Below the pieces are notes generated by a model. The model worked only from the letters and a program-made list of their open reading frames with translations, had not been told where the DNA came from and did not search any database. The translations under genes were made by a program, and so were the position numbers. Source: Massilia sp. BSC265 (GTDB lineage Bacteria > Pseudomonadota > Gammaproteobacteria > Burkholderiales > Burkholderiaceae_D). From it: a DNA stretch of 64,000 bases. The stretch spans positions 1 through 64,000 of the forward strand of contig NZ_JPXI01000026.1 of assembly GCF_000740675.1 (NCBI RefSeq). The letters run 5' to 3'. Position 1 is the first letter of the stretch. Each line of letters opens with the position of its first letter. Of the stretch, positions 54,145-63,264 are shown in pieces.

Positions 54145-55022
54145 CGCGGGCACCGGTCCTGGCCAGCTGTTCGGTGGTGGCGTACGCCAATCCCCCGGAG
54201 CAGATCGAGCGCCTGCTGCGCGGGGTGAGCGGCAGCTGGCCGCGGCTGCTGACCTACCTGATCGAGAACTCCCCCGACGACAGCCTGCGCAGCCTGGCGC
54301 CGCGCTACCAGACCCTGTATTGGCACCAGCCGGACAATCCGGGCTTCGGCCGTGCGCACAACCGGGCCATGCGTGCCGCGATGGAAGCCGGCAGCCGCTA
54401 CCATTTCGTGCTCAATCCCGATATATATTTTCCTGACGATACCTTTGCCCGCCTGCTGGCCTATATGGAAAGCCAGCCCGATGTGGCGGTGCTGGCCCCG
54501 CGCATCTGCTTTCCCGACGGTCGCCTGCAGCCGCTATGCAAGCTGCTGCCCGCACCGGCCGGCCTGGCGATGCGGCGTTTCCTGCCGTGGCTGCACCGGC
54601 GTACAGGACACCAGCGCGACTACGAGATGCATGCGAGCGGCTACGACCGCATTATGGACGTGCCGGTCCTGTCCGGCAGTTTCATGCTGATCCGCATGGA
54701 TGCGCTGGCCAAGGCCGGGCTGTTCGACGAGCGCTTCTTCCTGTATTTCGAGGACGTCGACCTGTCGCGGCGGCTGGCCCGGATCGGCCGCACGGTGTTC
54801 TATCCGCATGTGACGGTGGTGCACGAATATGGCCGCGGCTCGTACCATGACTGGCGGCTGCTGTGCCATCACACCGCTTCCGCGGTGCGTTACTTCAACA
54901 AGTGGGGCTGGTGGTTCGACGAGGAGCGCGAACGCATCAATGCCCGGGCGCTAGGCAGCCTCCCGCCCACGAAAGAAGGAGTGGCGATCGACGTCGCCAG
55001 TCGCAATCCGCCGGTGACATGA
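54141..55022 (+). CDS. Family 2 glycosyltransferase (rhamnosyl-type)
   Basis: 293 residues. VVAYANPPEQIERLL, IENSPDD, NPGFGRAHNRAM and VLNPDIYF (metal site) define the GT2 fold; LSGSFMLIRMDAL, FDERFFLYFEDVDLSRRL and VVHEYGRGSY match bacterial rhamnosyltransferase-like members. Likely adds a sugar to the exported glycan. It overlaps the preceding methyltransferase-like gene by four bases and is convergent with the GT60-like gene (one-base gap). Confidence 0.9.
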   Translation: MTRAPVLASCSVVAYANPPEQIERLLRGVSGSWPRLLTYLIENSPDDSLRSLAPRYQTLYWHQPDNPGFGRAHNRAMRAAMEAGSRYHFVLNPDIYFPDDTFARLLAYMESQPDVAVLAPRICFPDGRLQPLCKLLPAPAGLAMRRFLPWLHRRTGHQRDYEMHASGYDRIMDVPVLSGSFMLIRMDALAKAGLFDERFFLYFEDVDLSRRLARIGRTVFYPHVTVVHEYGRGSYHDWRLLCHHTASAVRYFNKWGWWFDEERERINARALGSLPPTKEGVAIDVASRNPPVT

Positions 55023-55023
55023 T

Positions 55024-55983
55024 CTAGCAAAGCTGTCCGCCGAAAGGATCGCTGATGGTCTGCCTGGCGTAGTCGATGCCGCTCAGCTCGGCGTACTGCG
55101 CCATGCTGCGCGCCGTGCCCAGGCCATAGGCGCCGGGCAGGCCGTCTCCCATCAGCAGGCGGTTCAGGCGCCGCTTGGCGCGCTCGGTGAGGTAGGTCGA
55201 CTGGAAGGCGCGCCGCGCGTCGCTTGCACCGTGCCAGTGATGGGTCTCGTAGGGCGTGCCCTCGGTCTTGTACAGGTGGTAGACCGGCGTCGTGAGCGGA
55301 TGGAAGATGTCCCAGCCGCGCGTGAAGGCGCGCACCGCCAGGCTTTGCTCCTCGCCATGGAAGTACAGGTAGGGATCGTAGGGAACTTCTTCCACGAAGC
55401 TGCCGGCCGCGAACAGGAAGCCGGCCGACACATGGCAGCCCATCACCGGCTCGTTGGTGACCAGGTGGCGCGCCATGAAGCGCAGTACGGCGTCGTCCGG
55501 CGCCAGGTTCTTTTCCGGATGCGGACGCAGCACCAGTGCGGTGCGGCCTTCGCCGGGGGTGTACCGGGGCTTGCCGTCGACCATGTCGAAGCGGTAGGGA
55601 TAGGTGCTGATGATCGGCTTGGCCGAGCGCTCGCGCAGGTTCGCGTGCAGGTTGCACAGCTGCTCGTCCCAGTCCGGCTCGAACAGGGTGTGCGAATCGA
55701 CCTGCAGCAGGAAGTCTTCGCCGTCGTACAGCGAAAAGGCGGTACTGCGCGCCCAGCTCACGCCCAGCGTGTCCTGCGGGTGCAGGTGGACGTAGCGCAC
55801 CTGGCGCGCGAAGGGCAGGGCGGCGATCGCCGCGCGCTGGTCGTCCACGTGCTGGTCGACCACGCCCAGCGACAGCAGTTCCGGGCGGGCCGCTTTCGCC
55901 ACCGCGTCGTTCAGGGTGAAGAACAGCATCGGGTCGAGGTAGGACGCGATGCTGATGAAAATGGTCGGGGAAGTGGTCGGCAT
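55024..55983 (-). CDS. GlcNAc-transferase-type (GT60-like) glycosyltransferase
   Basis: 319 residues. IFISIASYLDPMLFFTLNDAV, LGVVDQHVDD, LQVDSHTLFEPDWD (DxH metal site) and ISTYPYRF match the PF11397-type family, named for eukaryotic Skp1 hydroxyproline GlcNAc-transferases; bacterial members occur in glycan loci. YLYFHGEEQSLAVRAFTRGWDIF is also conserved. ATG 55983 is preferred because AAGGA lies about eleven bases upstream; ATG 55995 would begin two bases after the LuxR stop. Likely cotranscribed with the LuxR gene. Confidence 0.8.
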   Translation of the reverse strand: MPTTSPTIFISIASYLDPMLFFTLNDAVAKAARPELLSLGVVDQHVDDQRAAIAALPFARQVRYVHLHPQDTLGVSWARSTAFSLYDGEDFLLQVDSHTLFEPDWDEQLCNLHANLRERSAKPIISTYPYRFDMVDGKPRYTPGEGRTALVLRPHPEKNLAPDDAVLRFMARHLVTNEPVMGCHVSAGFLFAAGSFVEEVPYDPYLYFHGEEQSLAVRAFTRGWDIFHPLTTPVYHLYKTEGTPYETHHWHGASDARRAFQSTYLTERAKRRLNRLLMGDGLPGAYGLGTARSMAQYAELSGIDYARQTISDPFGGQLC

Positions 55984-55997
55984 GGTGCGGCACATCC

Positions 55998-57200
55998 TTA
56001 GAGTGCCTTGCCGTCGGCCTTGATGGCACGCTGCACGGCCGAGGCAGGGAGGTTCATCAGGAGCCGCACCAGTTCCGGCTGGCGGTTGGTCGCGGTCTTC
56101 TGGTAAATCGACAACAGCTGCTTGCGCACCGTGTCGTACTGCACCCCCAATGCTTCGGCGATGCTCTTGAGCGGCATGCCGTCTGCCAGGAGCGAGGCGA
56201 CGCGGCATTCGGCATGCGACAGGCCGAAGGCCGCCGTCAGCAGCGCCGAATCGATTTCCTGGGCCGAGGTCGGGTGGTAGAAGAACAGCATGACCAGGGG
56301 CCGCAGGCCGAAGCTCCCCATGGTGCGCTCCGGCGCCAGCATCGTGAAGAAGCCGTACAAGGTGTCGGGGGCGGCGCCCGGTCCGCTGCGCATGTGCAGC
56401 GAACGGAAATCCTTGTCCACCGGCGTGCCATGCTCCGCCGCGGTGCGCACCTGGTGCTCCAGGTCGGCGCACTGGTCGAGGAAGCCGCGCTGGTAGGTTT
56501 CGGGCAGCACGATGCGCCCGTCCGTCACCTGCACCAGGCTGGTCGAGACGAGCAGGCCGCGTGCCGCTTCGTTCGCCAGCACCAGCTCGCCGCCCGTGGT
56601 CAGCAGCATCACGGGCTGGCGCAGCTTGTCGACCAGCGCATGGCCGACCAGCGCCTGCGCCGAATAGACGAACTGCGCCTGGCTCAGGCGCACCGCGCGC
56701 TGCAGGTGCGGCCGCAGGCGATCGAGGAAGACCAGTGCCTCGGGCGGAAGCGGGCCATCGGCGGGACGGCGCAGGCAGCCGAGGATCACGGTCGCGTCTT
56801 CGCTCTCGGCCAGCTTGCAGGCCGACACGTAGCGCGCCCCGTGCGGGATCAGGAACTCCTGGTAGAACGGGTCGGTGGAGACGAAGCGATCGTCGAGGTG
56901 CTCGTGGCAGTGCAGCCAACTGTCCAGCGTCTGCGAGGACATCAAACCCACGCGCGGATCGATGAACTGGTACTTCTGGATGTATTCCAGATCGATCTGC
57001 GGCGCCATGTCGGCGCCCTCGCTGTACGACAGGGCACCGCGCCTGCTGTCATACGCGGTCAGGTGGATCGCCCTGCCGCCGATCGCTTCATGAATGCCTT
57101 GGAGTACAGCACGCCAGCCGGCCCGGTTTTCCAGGGTTTCGTAAATCAGGTTGACGACGTGCTCGAAGCGCGCCTGCGACAAATCCACCATGTGCTCCAT
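55998..57200 (-). CDS. LuxR-family transcriptional regulator
   Basis: 400 residues. The C-terminus (about 325-385) is a LuxR-type helix-turn-helix: LSHAECRVASLLADGMPLKSIAEALGVQYDTVRKQL. The N-terminal part has two PAS/GAF-like segments (about 10-150 and 190-300); no autoinducer-binding signature is seen. It lies at the edge of the glycan locus, directly upstream of the GT60-like gene on the same strand, so it is a candidate regulator of that gene. Confidence 0.85.
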   Translation of the reverse strand: MEHMVDLSQARFEHVVNLIYETLENRAGWRAVLQGIHEAIGGRAIHLTAYDSRRGALSYSEGADMAPQIDLEYIQKYQFIDPRVGLMSSQTLDSWLHCHEHLDDRFVSTDPFYQEFLIPHGARYVSACKLAESEDATVILGCLRRPADGPLPPEALVFLDRLRPHLQRAVRLSQAQFVYSAQALVGHALVDKLRQPVMLLTTGGELVLANEAARGLLVSTSLVQVTDGRIVLPETYQRGFLDQCADLEHQVRTAAEHGTPVDKDFRSLHMRSGPGAAPDTLYGFFTMLAPERTMGSFGLRPLVMLFFYHPTSAQEIDSALLTAAFGLSHAECRVASLLADGMPLKSIAEALGVQYDTVRKQLLSIYQKTATNRQPELVRLLMNLPASAVQRAIKADGKAL

Positions 57201-57318
57201 TCGGTAATTCCATGCATCCTAACTGATGCTGCGGAGCATTGAAACTACTGGTTGTCCGTGAGCTATGCCAAAGGATCAATACGTGGGTGCCGTCAATACG
57301 GAAACGTAGCGCGCCGGC

Positions 57319-57834
57319 TCAGGGGGCGCTGGAGCCCGGGGTAGTCAGCAGGACCGTCCTGACCGCGCCGCCGGCTGTTGGCGTGAGCTGGTAGAGGCGG
57401 TCGTATTCGTCGTCGCCGATGTCGGCGCCCGGCGCACCGCCGAACAGGCGCACCAGTTCCGGCAGGGTGTTCGAGTGGCCCACCACCAGCACCGGCCCGG
57501 ACAGGGTCTTCACCTTCTCGACCAGCGCCTTGGGCGCACGCGCGTCATACAGCTGCACCTCGAGTCCGATGCGCTGGGCCAGCGGCTGGGCGGTCTGGCG
57601 CGTGCGCTGGGTAGGTGTGCTGAAGACAGCCGTGATGCCGGTCCGCGACAGGATGGTCGCAATCGCCTGTGCCCGCGCCTGGCCTTGCGAGGTCAGCTCC
57701 GGGTCCTGGCCCACGCTCGCCTTTTCGCCGTGGCGCACGAGGTAGATCGCGCTGGGTTCGGCCAGTGCCGCGCCGGGGGCGAGGATAGCCAGGCTGAAGG
57801 ACAGGCAGCGGAACAGGCGGGCGGGCAGGCTCAT
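57319..57834 (-). CDS. Secreted histidine phosphatase family protein
   Basis: 171 residues. Signal peptide ends at ALAEP. The catalytic phosphate-binding motif is LVRHGEK, with FSTPTQRTRQTAQPLA and the second His in VVGHSNTLPELV, matching small SixA/phosphoglycerate-mutase-like phosphatases. Periplasmic; substrate unknown. GAGGA precedes ATG 57834. Confidence 0.88.
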   Translation of the reverse strand: MSLPARLFRCLSFSLAILAPGAALAEPSAIYLVRHGEKASVGQDPELTSQGQARAQAIATILSRTGITAVFSTPTQRTRQTAQPLAQRIGLEVQLYDARAPKALVEKVKTLSGPVLVVGHSNTLPELVRLFGGAPGADIGDDEYDRLYQLTPTAGGAVRTVLLTTPGSSAP

Positions 57835-57858
57835 GGAATCCTCGTATGGGCAGGGACG

Positions 57859-57886
57859 AAAAAAGGCAGGGTAGCACGACCCTGCC
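57859..57886 (-). terminator. Terminator of the SDR-folB-ttcA operon
   Basis: On the minus strand GGCAGGGT (57886-57879) pairs with ACCCTGCC (57872-57865), followed by six Ts (57864-57859). Confidence 0.88.
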
Positions 57887-57909
57887 ACTCTGTTAATGCT
57901 GGCCTTCGT

Positions 57910-57938
57910 GGGGTGGTCGGCTTTGCCGACCGCCCTAC
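57910..57938. repeat. GTAGGGCGG-type hairpin supplying the ttcA stop codon
   Basis: On the minus strand it reads GTAGGGCGGTCGGC, then AAA, then GCCGACCACCCC. The TAG (57937-57935) is the ttcA stop. Related to the repeats after cca and ior. Confidence 0.75.
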
Positions 57939-58864
57939 AGCTGGGTGAGCGAGATCGTATTCGCCGCCGGCGTCGAGCACGGCTCCTCGTCGAAGGCGAT
58001 ATCGCCGTTCGGATTCGGCACGCCATCGGTCTTCAGGTCGACGAAGCCGAACAGGTTCCGGTCCTGCAGGTGCGAGGGCACCACGGTGCTCAGGGACGAG
58101 AACACGTTTTCCACGCGGCCCGGATATTTCTTCTCCCACTCGCGCAGCATGGCCTTGATCTGCTTGCGCTGCAGGTTTTCCTGCGAGCCGCACAGGTCGC
58201 ACGGGATGATCGGGAAACCCTTCACCTCGGCATAGCGCTCGGTGTCCTCCTCCTTCACGTAGGCCAGCGGGCGGATCACCATGTGCTTGCCATCGTCCGA
58301 GACCAGCTTGGCCGGCATGCCCTTCAGCTTCCCGCCGAAGAACATGTTCAGGAAGAAGGTTTCCAGGATGTCGTCGCGGTGGTGGCCCAGGGCGATCTTG
58401 TTGCAGCCCAGCTCGTCCGCCACGCGGTACAGGATGCCGCGCCGTAGCCTGGAGCACAGCGAGCAGGTGGTCTTGCCTTCCGGGACCAGGCGCTTGACGA
58501 TGCTGTAGGTGTCCTGGTTCTCGATGTGGTACGGCACGCCGAGCTTTTCCAGATAAGCAGGCAGCACCTCGGCCGGGAAGTTCGGTTGCTTCTGGTCGAG
58601 GTTGACGGCGACGATGTCGAAATGGATCGGCGCGCGCTCGCGCAGGGTCATCAGGATGTCCAGCAGGGCATAGCTGTCCTTGCCGCCCGACAGGCAAACC
58701 ATCACCTTGTCGCCGTCCTCGATCATGTTGAAGTCGCCGATCGCCTGGCCCACCAGGCGGCACAGGCGCTTGTGCAGCTTGTTGTTCTCGTAAGCGATCT
58801 TTTCCGCCTTCTTGTCCTTTGCCGTCTCCAGTTCGACGGCCGATTCAATGGTCATGCTGTTCAT
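57935..58864 (-). CDS. ttcA: tRNA 2-thiocytidine(32) synthetase TtcA
   Basis: 309 residues. Thiolates C32 of some tRNAs using ATP and a 4Fe-4S cluster. The PP-loop is SGGKDS (59-64); cluster/catalytic CxxC pairs are Cys134/137 (CSLC) and Cys222/225 (CDLC); [15 protein letters not shown] is the family motif. The start overlaps the upstream gene's stop (ATGA). The last 15 or so residues run into the repeat that provides the stop. Confidence 0.97.
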   Translation of the reverse strand: MNSMTIESAVELETAKDKKAEKIAYENNKLHKRLCRLVGQAIGDFNMIEDGDKVMVCLSGGKDSYALLDILMTLRERAPIHFDIVAVNLDQKQPNFPAEVLPAYLEKLGVPYHIENQDTYSIVKRLVPEGKTTCSLCSRLRRGILYRVADELGCNKIALGHHRDDILETFFLNMFFGGKLKGMPAKLVSDDGKHMVIRPLAYVKEEDTERYAEVKGFPIIPCDLCGSQENLQRKQIKAMLREWEKKYPGRVENVFSSLSTVVPSHLQDRNLFGFVDLKTDGVPNPNGDIAFDEEPCSTPAANTISLTQL

Positions 58865-59643
58865 AATGGTCCAGGTTCAATGCTCGTGTACGCGTCCAGC
58901 CGTTCGCGGACAGCGGTTCGAATGAATGATTGCGTCATCATGGCGACGTCCTGGATCCAGAAAAGCTGCTCGGAGGGGTTTCCGAGAATAACCTTGTCGG
59001 CCATGACGGTCGACCAGATGGAAACAAAACGTTCGCCGTTGATTTCTGCGTATTGGAAGTTGGTGTCGTAGCCTAGTTTCGCAGCCCCTGCAAAGGTGAA
59101 GTGGAATTTTTCTTCATAAAAATCCACGGCCGATTCATCTGCAGCGTTCACGAAATAAATCACGCTGAGACGCTTGACGTTAATGCCCACCCACATCCGC
59201 ATCTTGAATTCGCCGAGGCGGATTTCATAATTTGCGCCAAAAATGTCTTTGCGTCCACCATGCACGGTACTGGCACGCTGCACCACATCGACGTCGACCG
59301 TGACACCTGGACGCAATTGTGGAATCTCGATCTTCCTCAGGCCATCGGCCATTTGCTGTTCCAGGAACACATCGGTCTTGCGCAACAGTTTTTCAGTGCT
59401 GAGCTCACGTTCGGCAAACAGGACGAACAGCACAAGCGCGAAGGCACCGGCCGCGGTTTGCGCGATCGACAGTGTCGGGGTGATCTTGTCGTAATTCGCA
59501 GGGAAGAAAAAGAAGGCCAGTCCGGCGATGCAGGCAGACAGCGCCAGTGCGCCCAATACCACCATGACCGCATAGCGGGCCCATGCCGGCAGGTAGACGA
59601 TCTGGTTGGCGTCGAGATAGCGCGGCGGGCCGTCCCCGCTCAT
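58861..59643 (-). CDS. Membrane protein of unknown function between folB and ttcA
   Basis: 260 residues; I do not recognise a family. Two adjacent membrane helices (about 21-46 and 53-76) are followed by a cytoplasmic domain of about 180 residues ([10 protein letters not shown]..., [20 protein letters not shown], ...[16 protein letters not shown]). It overlaps folB upstream and ttcA downstream by four bases each (ATGA), so it is tightly coupled to both. Nothing in its sequence links it to folate or tRNA thiolation. Confidence 0.75.
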   Translation of the reverse strand: MSGDGPPRYLDANQIVYLPAWARYAVMVVLGALALSACIAGLAFFFFPANYDKITPTLSIAQTAAGAFALVLFVLFAERELSTEKLLRKTDVFLEQQMADGLRKIEIPQLRPGVTVDVDVVQRASTVHGGRKDIFGANYEIRLGEFKMRMWVGINVKRLSVIYFVNAADESAVDFYEEKFHFTFAGAAKLGYDTNFQYAEINGERFVSIWSTVMADKVILGNPSEQLFWIQDVAMMTQSFIRTAVRERLDAYTSIEPGPL

Positions 59644-60032
59644 GCCCGCTGCTCTTTGAACTTGAACACTTCGACGCCGGCGCAGGCGCAATCGGCATAG
59701 ACTTCGCGTTTTTCCGTCGATACGCGCGTGGCGATGACCTTGGGGTGCGAGAGCACCAAGTCGACAATGGCGTCGCACAAGGTTTCCTGAAGATTGATAT
59801 GGCCGCGGCTGACGATCTGCTGAATTCCGGGACGTACGAAGTCGTGATTGACGATTTCCTCGATATCGTCATGGACCGGCGTATTCCATTCCAGCGGTAC
59901 CCAGAATTCGATATTCACAGCGACATATTGCGACTTGTTCTTCTCGTGAGGATAGGCGCCGATCTCCATGTCGAGACGATAGTCACGAATGAAGATGCGG
60001 CGGCAGTTTTCCAGACGGGGATGGATGTACAT
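59640..60032 (-). CDS. folB: Dihydroneopterin aldolase FolB-like
   Basis: 130 residues. Tunnelling-fold enzyme of folate synthesis that cleaves dihydroneopterin. IFIRDYRLDMEIGAYPHEK is the family start; the Tyr and Glu of the active site lie in GAYPHEK and INLQETLCDAI; C-terminal VEVFKFK. Slightly long at the N-terminus. It shares one base with the SDR stop (TAATG) and four with the membrane-protein gene, which fits a pterin operon. Confidence 0.9.
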   Translation of the reverse strand: MYIHPRLENCRRIFIRDYRLDMEIGAYPHEKNKSQYVAVNIEFWVPLEWNTPVHDDIEEIVNHDFVRPGIQQIVSRGHINLQETLCDAIVDLVLSHPKVIATRVSTEKREVYADCACAGVEVFKFKEQRA

Positions 60033-60811
60033 TAGTTATTCCTGTTTATGAAGCTGAAGTCGCGGGTCATGCGTACGAGATGCTGGCCACCATCCACCAG
60101 CAAGGTGGTCCCGGTCATCGCGCGGTTTCCTGCCGCGAACACAACGGCTTGTGCGATGTCTTCCGGCCGGCTGGATTCGCCAAGCGGCGACATCGCGTGA
60201 GTAGCGGCAAATTCATCTTTCGTTTGCAGATGGCTGATCATGGTCAATCCTGGCGCCACACCCAGCACCCGCAGCTTGGGAGCCAACGCCTGTGCGAGCA
60301 TGACGGTAGCGCTGTCGAGCGCCGCTTTGGACAGGGTGTAGGACAGGAAGTCCGGATTCAGGTTGTACAGTTTCTGGTCCAGCAGATTGATGACGACAGC
60401 CTGTTGGCCCTCGTCGGTCGCATCGTGCAAAGCCTTGGCCAACAGGATTGGAGCAGCAAGATTGACCCGCATGTGTCTCTCGAGGCATTCCACCGAAAAA
60501 TTGGCCACCGCATCATAATCGAACAACGATGCATTGTTGACGACACAGCTGACCTTTCCCAAGGCGCTGTTTGCATTCTGCAACAAGTCGCGTACGGCAG
60601 CTTCGTCCGACAAATCGCATTGCATGGCGACGGCCCGCTGGCCTCGTTCGAGAATCTGATCCACAGTAGATTCAGCTTCCTCGCGCGAGGTGCCGAAATG
60701 TACAACGATGTCCCATCCGGCTTCCGCAAGGCCGAGCGCGATCGCCTGTCCTAGCCGTTTGGCACCACCCGTAACGAGCGCGGTTTTTCGATTATTGAAA
60801 GAAGATCTCAT
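60032..60811 (-). CDS. SDR oxidoreductase, PTR1/FolM-like pteridine reductase
   Basis: 259 residues. Short-chain dehydrogenase with the cofactor motif TGGAKRLG (14-21), i.e. TGxxxRxG rather than the usual TGxxxGxG, and NNAS at 92-95. The catalytic pair is Tyr158/Lys162 (YTLSK), and where SDRs usually have Ser the sequence gives LLDQK (Asp145). The TGxxxRxG and Asp-Tyr-Lys arrangement is that of PTR1 and FolM pterin reductases. With folB directly downstream and coupled, a role reducing dihydropterins or dihydrofolate is likely. First gene of the operon; divergent from the methyltransferase gene. Confidence 0.85.
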   Translation of the reverse strand: MRSSFNNRKTALVTGGAKRLGQAIALGLAEAGWDIVVHFGTSREEAESTVDQILERGQRAVAMQCDLSDEAAVRDLLQNANSALGKVSCVVNNASLFDYDAVANFSVECLERHMRVNLAAPILLAKALHDATDEGQQAVVINLLDQKLYNLNPDFLSYTLSKAALDSATVMLAQALAPKLRVLGVAPGLTMISHLQTKDEFAATHAMSPLGESSRPEDIAQAVVFAAGNRAMTGTTLLVDGGQHLVRMTRDFSFINRNN

Positions 60812-60877
60812 TGGTATCAAAGCGGCATTGATGTGATGAGATTCACGATATGATCGTGAATTCATTAGAATGCGAAT

Positions 60878-62026
60878 ATGTCCCTGCCCGCACCTGCTCC
60901 CGACGCGCTTGCCGCGTCCCAATCCCTGCAACAACTGATCGCCGCCGAGATCGAACAGCTCGGCGGGGCGATGGCGTTTTCACGGTTCATGGAACTGGCG
61001 CTGTATGCGCCCAGGCTCGGCTATTACAGCGGCGGCGCGTCCAAACTGGGGGCGAGCGGCGATTTCACGACCGCGCCCGAGATCTCGCCCCTGTTCGGAG
61101 CGTGCCTGGCGCGCGCGGCAGCCGCTATTATCGCCCAAAGCGCGCCCGACATCATCGAATTCGGCGCCGGCACCGGCAAGCTGGCGCGCGACGTGCTCAC
61201 CGCGCTGGACGGACTGGGCGTGCAGGTGCGTTCGTACACCATCATCGAACTCTCAGGCGAATTGCGCGCCCGCCAGCAGGAGGCCCTGAAGGATTTGCCG
61301 CAGGTCCGCTGGCTGGACGGCATGCCCGACACCTTCAGCGGCGTGGTGCTGGCCAACGAGGTGCTCGACGCGATGCCGGTCGAGCTCGTGATCCGCAAGG
61401 ACGGCCGCTGGCAGCGCCAGATGGTCACCGTGGAGAACGGCGCCTTCGCCTTCGTCCAGGCGGAGCTGCCGGAGGCGCTGGCGCTTCACGTGGCGCACCA
61501 GATTCCCGACGCCGAGCACCTGCCGGAAGGCTATGTCACCGAAATCCACCCGGTGGCCGAAGGCTTCATGGCCTCGCTGGCAACGATGATGAAGGGCGGC
61601 CGCGGCGCCGCCTTCCTGTTCGACTACGGCTTCCCGGCGCACGAGTACTACCTCGACCAGCGCATGGGCGGCACCCTGATGTGCCACTACCGCCACCATG
61701 CGCACCCGGACCCGTTCTACCTGCCTGGCCTGCAGGACATCACCGCCCACGTGGACTTCACTGCGATGGCGCTGGCCTCGCAGGAAGCCGGCCTGCCGGT
61801 GCTGGCCTATATGAACCAGGCGTCTTTCCTGCTGGGCTGCGGCATCGGCGACATGCTGTTGGAAACCGACCCTGCCGATGCGATGCGCTACCTGACGCAG
61901 TCGAGGGCGGTACAGAAACTGGTGTCGCCGGCCGAGATGGGAGAGCTGTTCAAGGTGCTGGTGGTGGGGCAGGATGTGGACTTGCTTGACGCTATCGTGC
62001 GAGCCGACCGGGCCCACCGCCTGTAG
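60878..62026 (+). CDS. NDUFAF7-type SAM-dependent methyltransferase
   Basis: 382 residues. Class I methyltransferase of the NDUFAF7/MidA family: GDFTTAPEISPLFGACLA, the AdoMet motif IIEFGAGTGKLARDVL, VLANEVLDAMPVELV, and LFDYGFPAHEYY. The mitochondrial homologue methylates an Arg in a complex I subunit; the bacterial substrate is not settled. No membrane segment. Divergent from the SDR gene across 66 bases. Confidence 0.92.
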   Translation: MSLPAPAPDALAASQSLQQLIAAEIEQLGGAMAFSRFMELALYAPRLGYYSGGASKLGASGDFTTAPEISPLFGACLARAAAAIIAQSAPDIIEFGAGTGKLARDVLTALDGLGVQVRSYTIIELSGELRARQQEALKDLPQVRWLDGMPDTFSGVVLANEVLDAMPVELVIRKDGRWQRQMVTVENGAFAFVQAELPEALALHVAHQIPDAEHLPEGYVTEIHPVAEGFMASLATMMKGGRGAAFLFDYGFPAHEYYLDQRMGGTLMCHYRHHAHPDPFYLPGLQDITAHVDFTAMALASQEAGLPVLAYMNQASFLLGCGIGDMLLETDPADAMRYLTQSRAVQKLVSPAEMGELFKVLVVGQDVDLLDAIVRADRAHRL

Positions 62027-62136
62027 AATTTTTGACATCTTGCGCTCTGGATACAAATCCGGCTAAGCTGTACAACCCGGAGCGTCCGCAGATTGCCAAT
62101 GGAGCAGCGCCGACGGAACCGCGCACCTGAGAGAAC

Positions 62137-63120
62137 ATGGCCAAGATCCATACCCACTATGACAACCTGAAGGTCGCGCGCGGCGCGCCGGCGGAAGTCA
62201 TTCGTGCGGCGTACAAGGCCCTCAGCCAGAAGTACCATCCCGACAAGAATCCGGGCGACGAAAAGGCCGCCCGCATCATGGCGATCGTCAATACCGCCTA
62301 CAACACCCTGTCCGATCCGGTGCGCCGCAAGGAACACGACGAATGGATCGCGTCGGAAGAGTGGGAAGTCGAATGGCTGGAAAGCAGCGGCGCCGAAGAA
62401 GGGAGTAGTCATGCGGGACGCCAGCCGCGCCCCGACGCCTGGGAACCGCGCGTCCCGGACACGTCCTCGCGCCCACGTCCGCGCCTGATGCGGGATCCGC
62501 GCTGGTGGCTGGGGCTGGCCACCTGCTTCGTGCTTGGTGCGGCCGCCGCCGTCTACCTGGTGGAACCGCCGCAAGGCAAGCTGCCCCCGGCACTGGCCTG
62601 GGCCGGCAAGCCGGATCCGGCCCCGAGCGTGTCCAATGACCGTCCCGACGAGCTGGGCACCGATGCCAGCACCGAAGGCTGGGCGCGCCGCTTCGGCGGC
62701 GAGGGCAAGGAGCCGCCGCCGGAGATCAAGGCGCTCGCCGTGACCCAGCTGGTGGTGCCGGCAAAGGCACCCGACTGCGGCACCGACCTGCAGACCCTGA
62801 CCGCCCCCAGCGGCGATCCATGGCCGGCCGAGTCCGGCTACCTGCCGGGCTACCCGGTGGGCAATAGCGGCAGCGAGATGCAGTTCTTGATCGACAACAG
62901 CGCCAATGCCTCGCCGATCTTCGTCAAGCTCTACGACCTGGACCGCCGCTCGAACGTGCGCCATGCCTACGTGCAGGCACGCGCGACTTTCCTGATCGAC
63001 AAGCTCAGCGCTGGAAAATACGAAGTCCGCTACCAGAACATCGTCGTCGGCGGCAGCAGTACCGAATGCCTGAACGGCCGCCGCGTGCAGCTGCGCCAGG
63101 CGGCTGCCTTTGCTCCATAA
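62137..63120 (+). CDS. Membrane-anchored J-domain protein
   Basis: 327 residues. The J domain occupies 6-75 with the HPD motif in SQKYHPDKNPGD, so it can stimulate a DnaK-type chaperone. After a Pro/Arg-rich linker a single membrane helix (about 122-142, WWLGLATCFVLGAAAAVYLV) leads to a C-terminal periplasmic domain of about 180 residues that I do not recognise. No zinc finger or substrate domain of DnaJ is present. It would recruit DnaK to the inner membrane. Confidence 0.85.
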   Translation: MAKIHTHYDNLKVARGAPAEVIRAAYKALSQKYHPDKNPGDEKAARIMAIVNTAYNTLSDPVRRKEHDEWIASEEWEVEWLESSGAEEGSSHAGRQPRPDAWEPRVPDTSSRPRPRLMRDPRWWLGLATCFVLGAAAAVYLVEPPQGKLPPALAWAGKPDPAPSVSNDRPDELGTDASTEGWARRFGGEGKEPPPEIKALAVTQLVVPAKAPDCGTDLQTLTAPSGDPWPAESGYLPGYPVGNSGSEMQFLIDNSANASPIFVKLYDLDRRSNVRHAYVQARATFLIDKLSAGKYEVRYQNIVVGGSSTECLNGRRVQLRQAAAFAP

Positions 63121-63264
63121 GCTGTCGTTTTTTCTCCGCAACAAGCAACAGTTGCGCTGCGTCTTACCCAATTTAAGTAATTTGTTCCCTCGCCGTAATA
63201 TACTGGCCTAATGCAGTGCCCATGCAGCGCTGCCGCACGCCCAACGCAGGCTAGACAAGAACCC

